Source of the DNA: Nemophila menziesii
Taxonomy: Eukaryota > Streptophyta > Magnoliopsida > Boraginales > Hydrophyllaceae
Assembly: GCA_029959085.1 (NCBI GenBank)
Contig: JARWIR010000021.1
Span: 19,121,620 to 19,185,619 of the forward strand
Direction of reading: 5' to 3'
DNA: 64,000 nucleotides
The notes below the pieces were generated by a model that was not told where the DNA came from, ran no database searches, and worked only from the letters and a program-made list of their open reading frames with translations. Numbering within the stretch: position 1 is the stretch's first letter; every line of letters begins with the position of its first letter. This document shows positions 11,923 to 25,430 of this stretch, piece after piece. Both the position numbers and the translations under genes were made by a program.

Positions 11923-12012
11923 TTGAGTTATGGGAAATTTTCCAAAATTCAAATTTTGAGCTATGAAAAAATTCTCAGAACTCATTTTTTTTGGAAATTT
12001 CCCATAACTCAA
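11923..12012. repeat. 90-bp inverted repeat (hairpin)
   Basis: Left arm at 11,923-11,943 (TTGAGTTATGGGAAATTTT then CC) pairs with right arm GGAAATTTCCCATAACTCAA at 11,993-12,012, with one unpaired T. The 49-bp loop is AT-rich. It may be a small foldback/MITE remnant; no target duplication was found. Confidence 0.6.
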
Positions 12013-12099
12013 ACTACTCTTTTTATGGGAAAAAAAGAGAGAACAAAATGTATGGTGCCTTTATGGGCAAAAAAAAGATGGTGAGCGGATTTTAAAACT

Positions 12100-14184
12100 A
12101 GTGTAAGGGGTTTCCTGGGTCTAAATCCTAAAATAATGTAAAATCAAAATTAAAATAGGGGCATGTCCCAACAAATACCTAAGGGAGATATATTTACTTT
12201 TCAATATATGGACATAAACAATATATAGAAGTGAATTGAGACATTTTGTCAAATATTTTCCATAGAAATATACATCATATATAATCAAATCTACAAAATG
12301 TTAACATCTAATCCATAGGGTGTTTATATATTCATAAATGTAACAAAAGAAAAGTAACCACAATGAAGAATGGAAAAAAATAACTTATGGAATGCTTGAT
12401 GATTAATCATGGATTAATAATTTGAGATTTTAATTTATTTGCTTTATTAGTTTCTTCTATTAAATACTAGTTCGTTTAGTAGAAGATATGTGACTCAATC
12501 GCTTTCGTAAGTGTATGATTTCGTCTGAGTAATACTTGATAAGTTGAGACTGTATCAAGATGCACAAGGGGAAGCAATACTAAGCCTAAGACTCTACATG
12601 TCACGCAAGTGGCCCAAGTTACACTCGTATATCAAATCTAAGTTTTTCTGAATGCACTAAGAGGCAAGGTGCTCCTTTGCATCTTAGTAAGCTCTTTAAT
12701 CACACTGCCATATTGAAGCAAGGTTTTAATCAATAACTACTAACTATCTAGATCGATCCTTAGACACCTTCCTCTTGTATGCTAATCTAAGAACTATACC
12801 AATCCCGGTTTGGTGTACGTTTGAATCGAGTTCCTACTCTAATACAATATATTTAATAAATAGGTAAACTCTCAAATTCAATTAAACAATAACTATAATA
12901 CCAAAAACATGACAAAATCATAAGTATTCAAGAAGGAAAAAAATAGAGTAATACAAGCAAATAGAAAGCGAAGTGCATGTTATACTAAACTAATTTTGTA
13001 GACATTAAGCTAAATAAAAGTAAGCAGGTTCGATCATTTTGAACTCGGAATCATTTTGACTCAAGTAAGTTTCGATCCCAACAACTCTTGGTCTTGGCGG
13101 AGTACTCTAACCACTAACCAACTATCGATCTTACTTTCATAGCCTTTAGATAGAGAGGTAAACACTTATATACTTAATTTCTACTTCATTTCCGATATGA
13201 AACTTTTTTTCATTTCCGATATGAAACTTTTTTTCCACATCGTCCTCCAGGATGCAAAATTTAAGAATAGAAACCATTTATATAAAGTATTTTCAATGGT
13301 TTTTTTCATCTTCTATTTTTCTATTTTTTCCGTAAAATGTGATAAAATTTCACTTTAATAAGTCAATAGTAACATGATATCTCAAAAATAACTAATAACC
13401 CGATAAAGTGTTCAAGTACTTAAATGAAACATAAAACATGTTATTGGCGGGGAAATACAATCAAAACGGTGTCGGAAATATTATCTTTTTTTTCCAATTA
13501 AGAAAATATTATCACATATAGGGAGATCACACCTTTAGAAGTGCTGCTTCTATAGTGTCTTAATGGTCATGTTCCATATATAATTTCAATTGCAAATCGA
13601 ACATACGTAACAATTCGATCCAATCAATCAAATGAGGTAACCCTCAACCGTGGTCATTTTCTTCCATCTTATAAGGAGTCTAACATACATAAAATAATCA
13701 ATACAAAAATAATGCATAAATCTACATTAATGTGGTTTCTTATATAAATCTTTAAATTACATGGATAATTATTTAAATTTCGTCTCTCACTTCAACTCAA
13801 TTTTACTCTACTAGTTTCTAGTCTATAAAGCAAATACCAAATATAAAGATTGTTTAAATCACAAAATCGCAGGTAGAATAATATTCAATAACAAAATCTT
13901 AAACATAAGTAGTATACACCAAAATCTTTTCCCAATGCAGCTCTACTCCACGCCTTCCAGTGTCCATATACTTAGACCCTAAAACTGATAAAGATTAATT
14001 CATAAAAAAATCTGTTTAACAGAGAAAGCTTAAACATATACAGAAGTTTTAGCAATGAAAGGATAAAAATTGGAAATATATTACATACTCACGAGTTAGA
14101 TAGAATAATTTTTCAATTTCAATAGATATTTTATATTTGTGTTGCTTATATTTAAAGTTTTATTTTTGTATTACTTATATCAAA
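12100..14184. other. Long gene-free stretch; old repeats only
   Basis: No supported coding region. At 12,410-12,960 there is LTR-like text (for instance 'aagaggcaaggtgctccttt' near 12,660) without defined ends. At 13,190-13,240 the 25-bp unit 'catttccgatatgaaacttt' plus T-run is repeated twice in tandem. The remainder is AT-rich with no element I can name. Confidence 0.45.
13030..13140 (-). mobile_element. tRNA-related SINE-like remnant
   Basis: On the minus strand, 'gttggttagtggttagagta' (13,127-13,108) resembles a tRNA D-arm/A box, and about 35 nt further 'gttgggatcgaaac' resembles a T-arm/B box with mismatches. The spacing fits a tRNA head. The cloverleaf is imperfect, so this is a degenerate SINE head or tRNA pseudogene. 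Confidence 0.4.
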
Positions 14185-15699
14185 AGTTTCATATATACAA
14201 ATATAGATGAAACCTCCCATGTATTTTTCCTTACATATTGATATTACGAATCTACCCCTCAACAATAGTATATTTGCTAACAAGGGAATATTAGCTAATC
14301 CTTTAGAGACAAGTGAAACTTATCTTTTGGACTTAATAGATTAATTTATGTATAAAAAATTTAAAATCTAAAAGTAATATTTACAATTATTTTAAAGTAT
14401 AAATTTTAAAAAATATAAAATTGATGTTTAACACTAGAAGAAACAAAATGAAAAACAAATAAAGAACAAAATGCATATTATTTCACATTCATATTAAAAT
14501 TGTTTTTATGTTTTTTGTGGAAATTCTACAAAGGATAATATCATATATTTCATATAATTATATAATATAATTATTAAAAACGATAGATTTACCAAGATAA
14601 TTATCAGTGTTCCTTTGTTGAAATGTTATGACCATCGATCTTATATCTATGAAAAATAGTAAAAATTAATAAAATTATACTATATTTTATTGTGATAAGT
14701 ACCAATTCTCATAGAAAAATCATCAACGAGATTTCAATTTAGTAAATAAGCAGAAAATTGTCATAAGAACAACAAAATGTAACAGATTTTGAGAGATTTT
14801 ACATAAACAAATCAACTAACTACAAATCTATAATATTGAAATTATATAATTAGATATTTAATATAATAAAGAGTTTCAATTAAATTCTCAATAGTAATTC
14901 CACTTTTTTGGTCATAGAAAATTAGGTCGCAACTAAAAACAAATAATTTAAAAAATTGTTAAGAAATTACCTAGAATGCATTTGACAAACTGAAAAAGAT
15001 ATATTTGTTTTTTTTCTTCTTCTACATCCTCCACAAGGAGATCTAGATGGTTGCATGGTGCTTGTGTTTTGGCTCAATTTCAGGTGTATATCATGGGAAA
15101 CCAAATTGAGAAAAACCAGAGGAAGATGAGATGATGTTGCCAATTGAACGGGAAATACTAGGCAAACCTTATAAAAGAGAAAATAGATTTGGGTCATATA
15201 TCTAACAATCTTCACACAATTTCGGTAAGTAAAGCCAAGAAACTGCAAATATCTCCACCTTGACAAAGAACCCACTAAGGAATCCAGACACAAATTTAGT
15301 AATCGAGGGCAAAAACCTAATAATATCTCCAACTCTAACAAAATATCTCAAACAATATAGGAAGTTAGAATATAAATTACCAATCTTCAAAAAATATCTC
15401 TCATCCTCTTCCAATAAGTCTCGAAGTGAATTCTTTATGAAGAATCTGCTAGGGAGTCAAGAAATAAATGCTTTTGAAAGCCTTTTATGATATCACAAAT
15501 TAAATTAATTTGGATTATCATTTGATTAGTACTTATGAATATTTTTATTTTTGTTGATTGTGAGTTTGATATCTACTTCACGTTTTGTTTGGACTTTATT
15601 GGGTTTGCTGTTTTAAATTAAGCCCTTCAGGGGTTTTTAGTTATGATATTTAGGTCAAGTGTTCCTGGGACCTTCTTGGCATACCATTTGTAGATATTT

Positions 15700-15830
15700 G
15701 AACACTAGTGATTTATCTATTGACTCCCTAGCAGTTATTGGATCCTTCGTGACTTATTCAATCCTTTGAGACTTATATAGTCCTATGTGACTTATTCAAC
15801 CCTTCAGGTCATTTGAGAGTTTTTGAAAAT
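15700..15830. repeat. 20-bp degenerate minisatellite (unit A), also at 22,470-22,620 and 39,480-39,600
   Basis: Repeats of about 20 bp with the core 'gacttattcagtccttcg' are present in units A, B and D. In unit C the segment is deleted. Copy number differs between units (about 4 to 7). No reading frame or regulatory role is evident. Confidence 0.6.
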
Positions 15831-17242
15831 TGGTGATTTATTTCTTGACTTATAAAGGATATTTTGTCATTTATGTATAGATGTTATTTCACAAATCTTG
15901 TTTACACTGTGTATTCCTAACATAATATATACACCACGATATAGGTTTTTATATAGATGTTTGTGGTGTTTTATATAAGAGATAATATATACACCACAAG
16001 TATAGATTTTTATAGAGTTGTGGGTTTGAGGTTATGTATGACGTGGTTAGTTCGAGTTTATTAGATTATAATGGTGGAATATGATTCCTTGGGTTTCCAA
16101 AAAATATATTTTGACCCCTAAAGAGAGAATATTTATACCAAAAAAACCCCATATGTCCCATAGTTTTCTGAATCTTTATATGCCCCTCTTTATATATTTT
16201 TCATTTTGGAGGTTTAGGGTATATTAATTGAAATTTGAATATATTTTATACTTTTAAAAATAGGTGACATATAGTGTAGTTAATTAAAAAATGTAGGGGC
16301 CTATAGTGATAATAACTCATATTGTAGGGACTTGTACTAAAACTACCTCAAAATATAGAGACTTATATTATGTACTTCAATTAACTCAAAAAACAATTGG
16401 ACCTATGCAATTTACTATGAATATATGGTCATGTAGGACAACTGGCTTTGAATATAAAGATATGTATGCAATTAAATCATAATATAGAGACATTTAATGC
16501 AATTAACTCAAAATATATAGTGACATGTAGTAAAATTACCTAGGAAGATATGGACATTTAGTTAAATTAACTCAAATAAGTTATGCTACAGGCTGTGTTA
16601 TCAAGATGACATATAAATATTTGAAAAACAATAAACTATATATATGGGTCGAACATATTTGGGGGAAGATTGGAATTTAAGTTGCATAGGCTATTACTAA
16701 TACTAGTATTACAAGATGACCAGTTCATTGTGGTGTCTACCATTTCAAGAAAGAAAAATATAACTAAAAGCATGATAAGAAAGGAAACAAATTTCCATAT
16801 TATCAACAGTTAGCATTCAAAACAGAACAAAAAATCTTTTGAAGCGTTTTCACACCTATGTAGTTGACTCTCAACAACACTAAATGTATATATCGATTAA
16901 ATATTCATGTGAAATGTACATATACAAAAGGATCTTTAGGGTGACCCACAACTATATATGTAAGGAGAGTGAGTGGAACCTTCAATGAATTCACTTTTTT
17001 TGGGAAAGTTCCTTACATGAAAAGTTCTTCCGTTACGTCCTTTGTTGCTAATTATTTTCTTGAGCTATTACTGAAAAAAGTATAAAAGAGAAATTAATAA
17101 TAATTAATAATATCACCTCTCAGAATTCTTGATTTTCGATTTGTTCTCAGATTATTCTTCTCTATAGGTTGTATCACAAGTAAGAGATGAGTTTTAAAAT
17201 TGTTTTTTAATTTATTTTATTTTTTTGAAGCTAAATAAATGG

Positions 17243-17620
17243 TTAAGAATTTACTTCTTGGAAGGTAGATATATCCATTAATGTTTCCATGCTCTTCAAA
17301 AAAGAAAAAACGAAAAGAAAATGTTGCTTAAACAAATCTTTAACTCATTAAATTAAAAAGAGTAATAAAAATAAATACTTTCTACTTAACCTTCTTGAAT
17401 GAGTTCCACATTGATCTAAAAATAATAAACAAAATTAGATTACACACAAAAGATAAAGCTAAAGGAGACTATAAAAATAGTAAAATTACCTATAACTTGT
17501 TGAATAGTCTCAAAATCGACCATTGAAAGATTAAATGAGAAAGATCATGGTCTTTATCTTGTTCATAAGCTCTCTTAAAGCTTGGGAAGTCTTTAGAATT
17601 GATTACGACTAGTTTGGTGG
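17243..17620 (-). pseudogene. Unrecognised small multi-exon gene, copy A (broken)
   Basis: Three exons of the array gene can be placed: the main exon (17,490-17,620, continuing at 20,021-20,170 beyond R1), a 25-nt exon (17,391-17,415) with ttttag acceptor and gttaag donor, and the last exon (17,243-17,291) reading METLMDISTFQEVNS then stop. The main exon has lost 22 bp relative to copies B-D ('gattaactccttcatttcct' plus ag), which shifts the frame, and is split by R1. The start region is also missing because of a deletion of about 50 bp at the exon start. I do not recognise the protein family. Confidence 0.55.
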
Positions 17621-20006
17621 TCAACTTTATAAAAATTTGGTATTAGTTGTTTACCAAATTAAAGTTATGTTTTATGGATATGTATCAATTTCTTCTTAGG
17701 AACGCAATTCTTTTCATATAATTATTAGGAATGTTAGTTATGTTCATATTTTGTTAGATAAATTTGATTCATATACACCATTTATTGAGGAATTTAAAAA
17801 TTTCCTTAAATATAATTATACTTTGGAACATTCTTATATCTTGTAACTTGAAAAAATAGGATCATGTCAACCTACATTTCTTGAGAGACTATAATATTTT
17901 TGTAGGCCATTCTATTGAATCTGGACTTTCTAGATGTAGATGTATAGTTGTAAATGACCATCATGCTTAAGTAGGATATTCTAGTTTTTTAGTTCAAAGT
18001 CGTATCATTAAGAAGAGAGTCATCTTTCAATGATGTTCGATTTCATTATTGGGAGGTACAACTAAATTTATTTATTGTTATGTAAAATTTATAAAGTATT
18101 ATTTTTTGTAGTATTAAAAAAACATGAGTCATTTCAAATTAGTAGCACAATCAACTATCTAATAAAAGAAAGAATGTAAGAGTATTAAATTTAAAAAACT
18201 TCTTCCAGCCCATATATATTTTAATAATTAAATAATACAAGAAAATTGAAACACCCAAAAATGAACTATTAATCAGAGACCACACGCTTTATGTCGTTAA
18301 AAGCATTATATATTGTAATGTAACTAGAATTTTTCTAAATCTTTGTCCTTATACTTATAATAAATATTTTGATGCTCACATTGCATACTAACTTCTAGGG
18401 CTAGTAGTGCATAATGAAATGACTGCATAAAATATAGATTTTGTAGGCAAAAGAATTCATAATTATAAAACTAACATGTGATACGACATTTTTAGCTTAT
18501 TTTTTGACTCTTCACCAACAAAGTTACAAGAAGATTCATTTAAATCTATAACATGCTCGTCTTCTATTGCTACAACTAATTTTTTCCTCATACTGACACA
18601 TTTTTCATGATATTCTTAGGACAACCAAACTTTGGTTTGGTAGAGAATAGTAAAACTTTTTTTGAATTACTCTCTTCATAGAATAATTTTAATTATCATA
18701 AAAACAATACACTAAATTAGTAAGTTGTCATTTACTATTTATATTGTGTGCAAGATATATTCAATGACACTTTTTTCATATGGGCTTGCGTTTCTTAACT
18801 CCAGACAATTAACTAACAATTAAAATGGTTATTTGAGATGCCAGATTTTGTGAATATAAAACATTTACATATACTATTATTTCATCTAATGTTCATCACA
18901 ATATTTTATATGGGGCTCTATCAGAAATTTCAACTTTCTTGAAAATTAGAGTATCACGGTAAGCCCTAATATCGAGATCTCTAGCACCTTATTCTTGTTG
19001 ACAGTAATTCATTTTTTCTTGTAGACCATAATTGATAATTTAGCTAATACTTGGTTATATCTTAACACGAAATCTAGAAGAGACACTTTTTTCAATATTA
19101 TAATTGATGTTTCTTTTAAGGTGATTGGCAAACAAAGTTAAAAGGAATAAAATATATGTTGAGTTCAATTGAAACATAAAGATTATAATCATTTGACTTT
19201 AAACTAGTTTCTATAGAGTTTAAGAATATCAAGAACATATATTAATGTTCAGAAATACTAAAGAAAACAAACTCAATTTATAATGATTCGATAAAATTGT
19301 CAATATCCATGTTGAGCTTTCACAAGAGTACTTCCATCATTATCAAGAATGAATCAACAAAACAATTCACAATTATAGGTATAAAGAATGATTCAATCTA
19401 AAGCGAGCAATATAACCTAGTTTACACTGGTATGTTGAGAGAAACAACATTTAATATAGAAGACAAAAGAATGAAGTATAATCTGAAAAAGTAGAGTTTT
19501 TATACGACAAACCAATATGATTACAATCTTATACGCCCAAATTAATCAAGATCAGATGAGACTTTATCAATTTTAATAAAACACTATCATTCTGGACTAA
19601 CGCCAAAAAAATGAGAATCCCATTATTTGGAGCCTGGATAAAAAAACAACTTCGGGTCAATATAAAATATCACAAACAAACAAAAATACCAAAAAAGGTT
19701 TGAACTTGGTGGTTGAAACCAACTTAGTACACAATTAACTTCGAAAGTAACAAAATGATTATTTACATCAACATGTTTTTTCCCTTTCATGATATACTGG
19801 ATATGATTCAAGTGAATAGTACTATGACTATATAAAAAGATAAATGTTTTACCTTTGTTTACTTTTACCTTAATTTATTAGTCTTAAGCTATATAGAAAA
19901 TTTAAAATAATAAATAATAGAAAGAAATACAATAATTCGGTGCACTGACTCCTACAAAATCTAAATCAACATAGTCTAGATGATAATTTACATCAACATG
20001 TTTTAT
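17621..20006. mobile_element. R1: 2,386-bp inserted segment with 14-bp target duplication
   Basis: The segment interrupts the main exon of array gene A. It is flanked by the identical 14-mer gactagtttggtgg (17,607-17,620 and 20,007-20,020), as expected of a target-site duplication. The same sequence occurs at 57,500-58,737 (R2), 46,845-49,100 (R3) and 62,150-64,000 (R4). It does not start or end with LTR, TIR or poly(A) signals, so the mechanism is unknown. A short conserved coding-like patch (minus strand, about 18,600-18,525) reads KLVVAIEDEHVIDLNESS. No other gene is supported. Confidence 0.65.
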
Positions 20007-20995
20007 GACTAGTTTGGTGGCCCAATTGAATAAATTGAACGAGGTGCTCGAGTATTTACTTTGTTCCAATCATACACATTACACTTCCAGATGAAGCTGA
20101 ATTTTTTCTAACTTTATTGTGCGCCCATGCTTATCGTCTAGCCCTATTACGAAACCAAACCTCTCATAAAGGGTATTTTAATTCTGAACAAAAAAAAATT
20201 TGCCCAGAAAAAATGCTATAAAATATAGAAGATGTAACATCTCTATTTCGATCAATAACACTAAATGATCGTTAGTTTGTATATAAAAAATATTAATTAA
20301 GCAGAAAATACATAAAATCTACAAATTACACAGATATAATTATCTGATCTATAGTACAACAATTTTTTTAAAATGCACAGTGTATTCAAAAGAGAAATTA
20401 TAGTGCACAAATGTTGGAAATTAAAATAAACAATAAAGTAGATTAAGTATAAGGTAAAGTACCTTTAAATGCTCAAAAAGTATGAGTTTAATGAGTGAGA
20501 CACTGAGGTTATATGTATCAGAATGTTATGAAAAGGACAAATACAACATGTGTATTGTAAAGTAGTTAATGTAGTGCAATACATATAGGGATCGAGTTAA
20601 TTGCAAAACTAATCCATGAGTTATGCAAAGGCCAAACCCCTACATGTGTTACAATATAACAAGAAAATATGCCCCTACAAAAGGGTATATTTGATATTTT
20701 TGGAATAACAAGAGTTTATACATATGCTACTATATGAAACAGGTGCATAATACAATGACCAATGGTTTAATTTACAAAAGAGGATTGAAAGAGCATATAA
20801 TAAGGCTTACTTGGGCCCCTTATATACTATTAAACCGAGACTAGTAAGACCAAGATTTTATTAGATTAGCCTACAACACAAATTTATCAATTATTCAACT
20901 GTCCTCAAATTATTCGAAGAATAGTAAATTATAGTTACAACTCTAAAGCTTACATACATAATTGTAACTTACACACAAGTTAATCCATACACAAG
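20007..20995 (-). repeat. Tandem array unit A, right part (upstream region of gene A)
   Basis: Holds the 5' part of the main exon (about 20,021-20,170; 'ctcgagcacctcg' and GRTIKLEKIQLHLE on the minus strand) and the upstream region shared with 24,630-25,430 and 37,750-38,578. An aaag/gtactt donor-like site near 20,458-20,466 and a ttttttgttcag acceptor near 20,190 suggest a 5' untranslated exon. The start codon region of copy B is deleted here. Confidence 0.6.
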
Positions 20996-23900
20996 TAAGT
21001 TTAAATACACACCTATATATACAAATATAGATAAAACTCCCATTTATTTTTCCTTACATATTAACATTACGAATCTATTCCTCAAAATTAGTATTAACAA
21101 GGGAATATTTGCTACTCCTTTAGAGACAAGTGAAACGTATCTTCTGGACTTAATAGGGTAATTTATTTTTAAATTTCAAAATATAAAAGTAATATTTATA
21201 ATTAATTTAAAGTATAAATTTTAAATATAAAGTTAATGTTTAATACTTGAAGAAACAAAATAGAAAACTATTAAATAACAAAATTCATATTATTTCACAT
21301 TCATATTGAAATTGTTTTTATAATTTTTGTGGAAATTATAGAAAGTATAATATCATATATTTCATATACTTATATAATATAATTATTAAAATATGAGAGA
21401 TTTACCAAGATAATTATCAGTGTTCCTTTGTTGAAATATTATGACAATTGATCTTATATTTGTGAACAAAATACTAAAAATTAATAAAATTGTACTATAT
21501 TTTATTGTAATAAGTACCAATTCTTATAGAAAAATCATCAACAAGACTTCAATTTGGTAAATAAATATAAAATTATCATAAGAACAACAAAATGTAATAG
21601 ATTTGGAGAGATTTTACATAAACAAGTCTACAAACTACAAATCTATAATATTTAAATTATATAATTGTATCTTTAATATAATAAAGAGTTTCAATTAAAT
21701 TCTCAATAATATTTACATTTTTTTGGTCATAAAACAAATAATTTACAAAATTCTTAAAAAATTTACCTGAAATCTATTTGAAAAACTGAAGAAGATATAT
21801 TTGTTTTTGTTTTTTCTTCTTCTACATCATCCATGAAGGAGATCTTGATGGTCGCATGGGCTTGTGTTTTGGCTCAATTTAGGTGTATATTGGGAAAACC
21901 AAATCCTGAAAATCTAGGGGAAGAGGAGAGCTGGAATTGAACAGGATATACTAGGGTTAATAACTAGTCAGACTTTATAAAGGAGAAAATGGGCCAAACC
22001 TTACAAATACGAATTTGGATCATATATGGAGACACAAATTTGGTAATCGCACAAAAAACCTAACAATATCTCCATCTAGAACAAAATAGGGAGTTCAAGA
22101 TATATATCACCAATCTTCAAAAATATCTCTTCTCCTGTTCCAATAAGCCTCGAAGTGAAATCTTTACGATAAATCTGAGTTAAGAAATAAATGCTTTTGA
22201 AAGCCTTTTATTATATCAGAAATCAAATTGATTTGGATTATCATTTGATTAGTACTTATGATTATTTTTCTTATTTGCTGACCGTTATGTTTGATATCTA
22301 CTTCAAGTGTTGCTTGGACTTTATCGCCTTTTTAAATTAGGCCCTTCAAGGATTTTTAGTTATTATATTTAGTTCAAGTGTTCCCATTTGTATTCATCCC
22401 TTTGAGGTTTTTTCCGAAGAGGAAGAGAGATATTTAAAAACTTGTGATTTATTTCTTAACTCTCTAGCAGATTCTTTGTCAAGATCCCCCTTGGAGGCTT
22501 ATTCAGTCCTTCAAGATATATTGAATCCTTCGTGACTTATTCAGTCCTTCGAGACTTATTTTGTCCTTTATGACTTATACAACCTTCGGGGTTTATTCAG
22601 TCCTTTGAGATTTTTTGAAAATTGGTGATTTATTTCTTGACTCCCTAGCGGATTTTTCATCATTTCTAAATAGAAATTCATTTAAAAATCTCGTGTACAC
22701 TGTGTATTCCTAACATAATATATAAGCCACCATATATGTTTTTATATAACTGTTTGTGGTGTTTTATAAAAGAGATAATTTATACACAAGTATAGATTTT
22801 TATAGAATTGTGGGTTTGAGGTTATGTATGACGTGGTTAGTTCGAGTTTATTACATTATCATGGTGGAACATGATTCCTTGGGTTTCCAGAAAATATATT
22901 TTGACCCATAAAGAGAGAATATTTATACCAAAAAAATCCCATATGTCCCAAACTTTTCTGAATCTTCATTTGCCCCTCTTTACATATTTTTCATTTTGGA
23001 GGTTTAGTGTATATTACTTGAAATTTGAGTATATTTTTAACTTTTAATAATTAATGACACATAGTGTAGTTAATTAGAAATGTAGGGGCCTATAGTTAAA
23101 ATAACTCAAATTATAGGGATTTGTACTAAAACTACTTCAAAATATAGAGACATATACTATGTACTTCAATTAACTCAAAAAACAACTGGACCTATGAAAT
23201 TTACTCTGAATATATGGCCATGTAAGGCAAATGACTTTGAATAAAGACATGTATGTAATTAAATCAGAATATAGAGACATGTAATGCAATTAGCTCAAAA
23301 TATATAGGGACATGTAGTAAAATTACCTAGGATGATATGGACCTTCAATGAAATTAACTCACATAAGTCGACATATAAATATTTGAAAAACAATAAACTA
23401 TATGAAAGGGTCGGACATATAGAAAAATAACATATTTGGTGGGTGTTTATCATCTAGGACACCATGGGAAGATTAGATTTTAAGCTACATAGGCTATTAC
23501 CAATGCTAATATAACTAGACTACCAGTTCATTATGGTGGCTACCATTTCAACAAAGAAAAAAATAACTAAAAGCTTGAGAAGAAAGAAAACAAATTACCA
23601 TATTATAAATAGTTAACATTCAAAACAAAACAAAAATAATTATTTGAAGCGTCGTCACACCTATGTAGTTGACTCTCAACAACACTAGATGTACATACCG
23701 ATTAAATATTCATATGAAATGTACATATATAAAAGGATTTACTGCCACAACCATGTAAGGAGAGTGTGCGGGACCTTCAATAAATTTACTTCTTTCTGGC
23801 TTTTTGGGAAAATTTCTTACACGAAAAAGTGCTTCTGTTACTTCATTTGTTGTTAATCTTTTTTTCTTGAGCTACTACTGAAAAAAGTATAAAAGAGAAA

Positions 23901-25430
23901 TTAATAATAATAGTATATTAATTAATAATACCAAACCTCTCAGATTCTTCGATTGGTTTTCAGATTCTTGTTCTCTATAGGTTGTATCACAAGTAAGAGA
24001 TGAGTTTTAAAATTGTTTTTTTTTTTATTTTTTTTTTTGAAGCTATATAAATGGTTAAGAATTTACTTCTGTGAAGGTAGATATATTCATTAATGTTTCC
24101 ATGTTCTTCAAAAAAGAAAAAAACAAGAAGAAAATGTTACTTAAACAAATATTTAACTCATTAAACTATAAAAAAGAATAAAAATAAAAATACTTTCTAA
24201 TTTACCTTTTCGAATCAGTTCCACATTGATTAGCAAATATTAAACAAAACTAGATTACACACAAAAAAATCAAGCTAAACTAGACTATAAAAACAATAAA
24301 ATTACCTATAACTTGTTGAATAGTCTCCACATCGAGATTAACTCCTTCATTTCCTAGCCATTGAAAGATTAAATGATAAAGATCATGGTCTTTATCTTGT
24401 TCATAAACTCTCTTAAAGCTTGTAAAGTCTTTATAATTTATTATGACTGGTTTAGCGTGACCACTTGAGTTGAATAAAGGAGGTGCTCGAGTATTATACT
24501 ATGTTCCAATCATACTCATTTCCAGATGAAGATAAAGTTTTTCTAGCTTTATTGTGGTCCCATGGTTATTCTCTGACCCTATAACGGAACCAAACCTCTC
24601 ACAAAGGGCATCCAAATTCGCCATGTCATCATTATTATATGCTCAGAAAGCCATTTAATCCTGAACAAAAAAATATTAATCCAAAAAAAATTCTAAAAGA
24701 TCTAGAAGATGTAACATATCCTATTTGATCAACAACACAAAATAATTGTTAGTTAGGAAATGTTAATTAAGCAGAAAATACATAATATTTACAAGTTACA
24801 CAGACATAATTATCTGATCTATAGTGAAACGATTTCTGAATTATGCACAATACATTAAAAATAGAAAGTATAGTTCACAAATCTTTGAAATTAAAATATG
24901 TTTAAAAGTAGATTAAGTATAAGTAAAAGTACCTTTAAATGCTAGGAAAGTATGAGTCTAATGATTGACGCGCCGAGAATATGAAGAGATGAATAAAGAA
25001 GCTTGGTTATATGTATCGGTGTTTTATGAAAAGTACAAATTTACTGAAAACTAGTTAATGTACATAGTGTTACACAAATACAAATAGTGTGGTGCAATAC
25101 ATAAAGGGATCTAGTTAATTGCGCAACTAATCCATAAGTTATAGAAAAGCCAAAACACCCTTATATATTGTTAAGTTATAAATGTACATGTGTTACAATG
25201 TAACGAGCAAATGAACCACAAAATATCTACATGGGCCCCTTATATACTGTCACACACACAGAATAGTAAGCCCATTATATTTCTTAATAACCCAAAATAC
25301 AAATTTATAAATTACTTAACTGTCCTCACATTATTCGATGTGGAAATAGTAATTTAAAGTTACAACTCTAAAAGTTACATTAACAATTGTAACTTATACA
25401 CAAGCTAATCCATACACATTAAGTATAATA
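20996..25430 (-). repeat. Tandem array unit B (complete, about 4.4 kb)
   Basis: The only unit without a large insertion. It keeps all landmarks: 21,045 start block, 21,820 block, the 20-bp minisatellite (22,470-22,620), degenerate 'caattaactc' repeats (23,080-23,360), gene copy (24,055-24,624) and upstream region to 25,430. The units differ from each other by many scattered substitutions and indels, so the array is old. Confidence 0.75.
24055..24624 (-). pseudogene. Unrecognised small multi-exon gene, copy B (best preserved start)
   Basis: Main exon 24,306-24,624 starts ATGGCG at 24,624 and reads MANLDALCERFGSVIGSENN, continuing TTIKLEKLYLHLEMSMIGT to one TAG at codon 42. The same frame is then open through KPVIINYKDF, SFKRVYEQDKDHD and LIFQWLGNEGVNLDVETIQQ to a gtaatt donor. 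The 25-nt exon (24,206-24,230) has lost its AG acceptor (gcta for gcag). The last exon (24,055-24,103) reads METLMNISTFTEVNS. Exon phases fit (1, 0, end). One stop and one lost splice site make this copy probably inactive. Small soluble protein of about 140 residues with no signal peptide or membrane helix; family unknown. Confidence 0.55.

Larger units (their letters stand above)
14185..17620 (-). repeat. Tandem array unit A, left part
   Basis: First of four diverged tandem units (A-D). Landmarks shared in the same order with units B, C and D are: 'cctcccatgtatttttcctt' (14,213), a 'tctacatcctccacaaggag' block (15,022), a 20-bp minisatellite, 'ttttgacccctaaagagaga' (16,108), degenerate 'atagagacat...caattaactc' repeats (16,300-16,580), and the small gene at 17,243-17,620. 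Sequence left of 14,185 is not shared, marking the array edge. The unit continues at 20,007 after insertion R1. Together the two parts make about 4.4 kb. Confidence 0.75.

Noticed and set aside
14967..15490. Overlapping frames around 15,200 (- and +)
   Set aside because: The sequence is shared by array units but the frames are not kept in units B, C and D.
17621..20006. R1 as a Helitron
   Set aside because: It starts with TC, but it lacks a CTRR end with hairpin and has a 14-bp target duplication, which Helitrons do not make.
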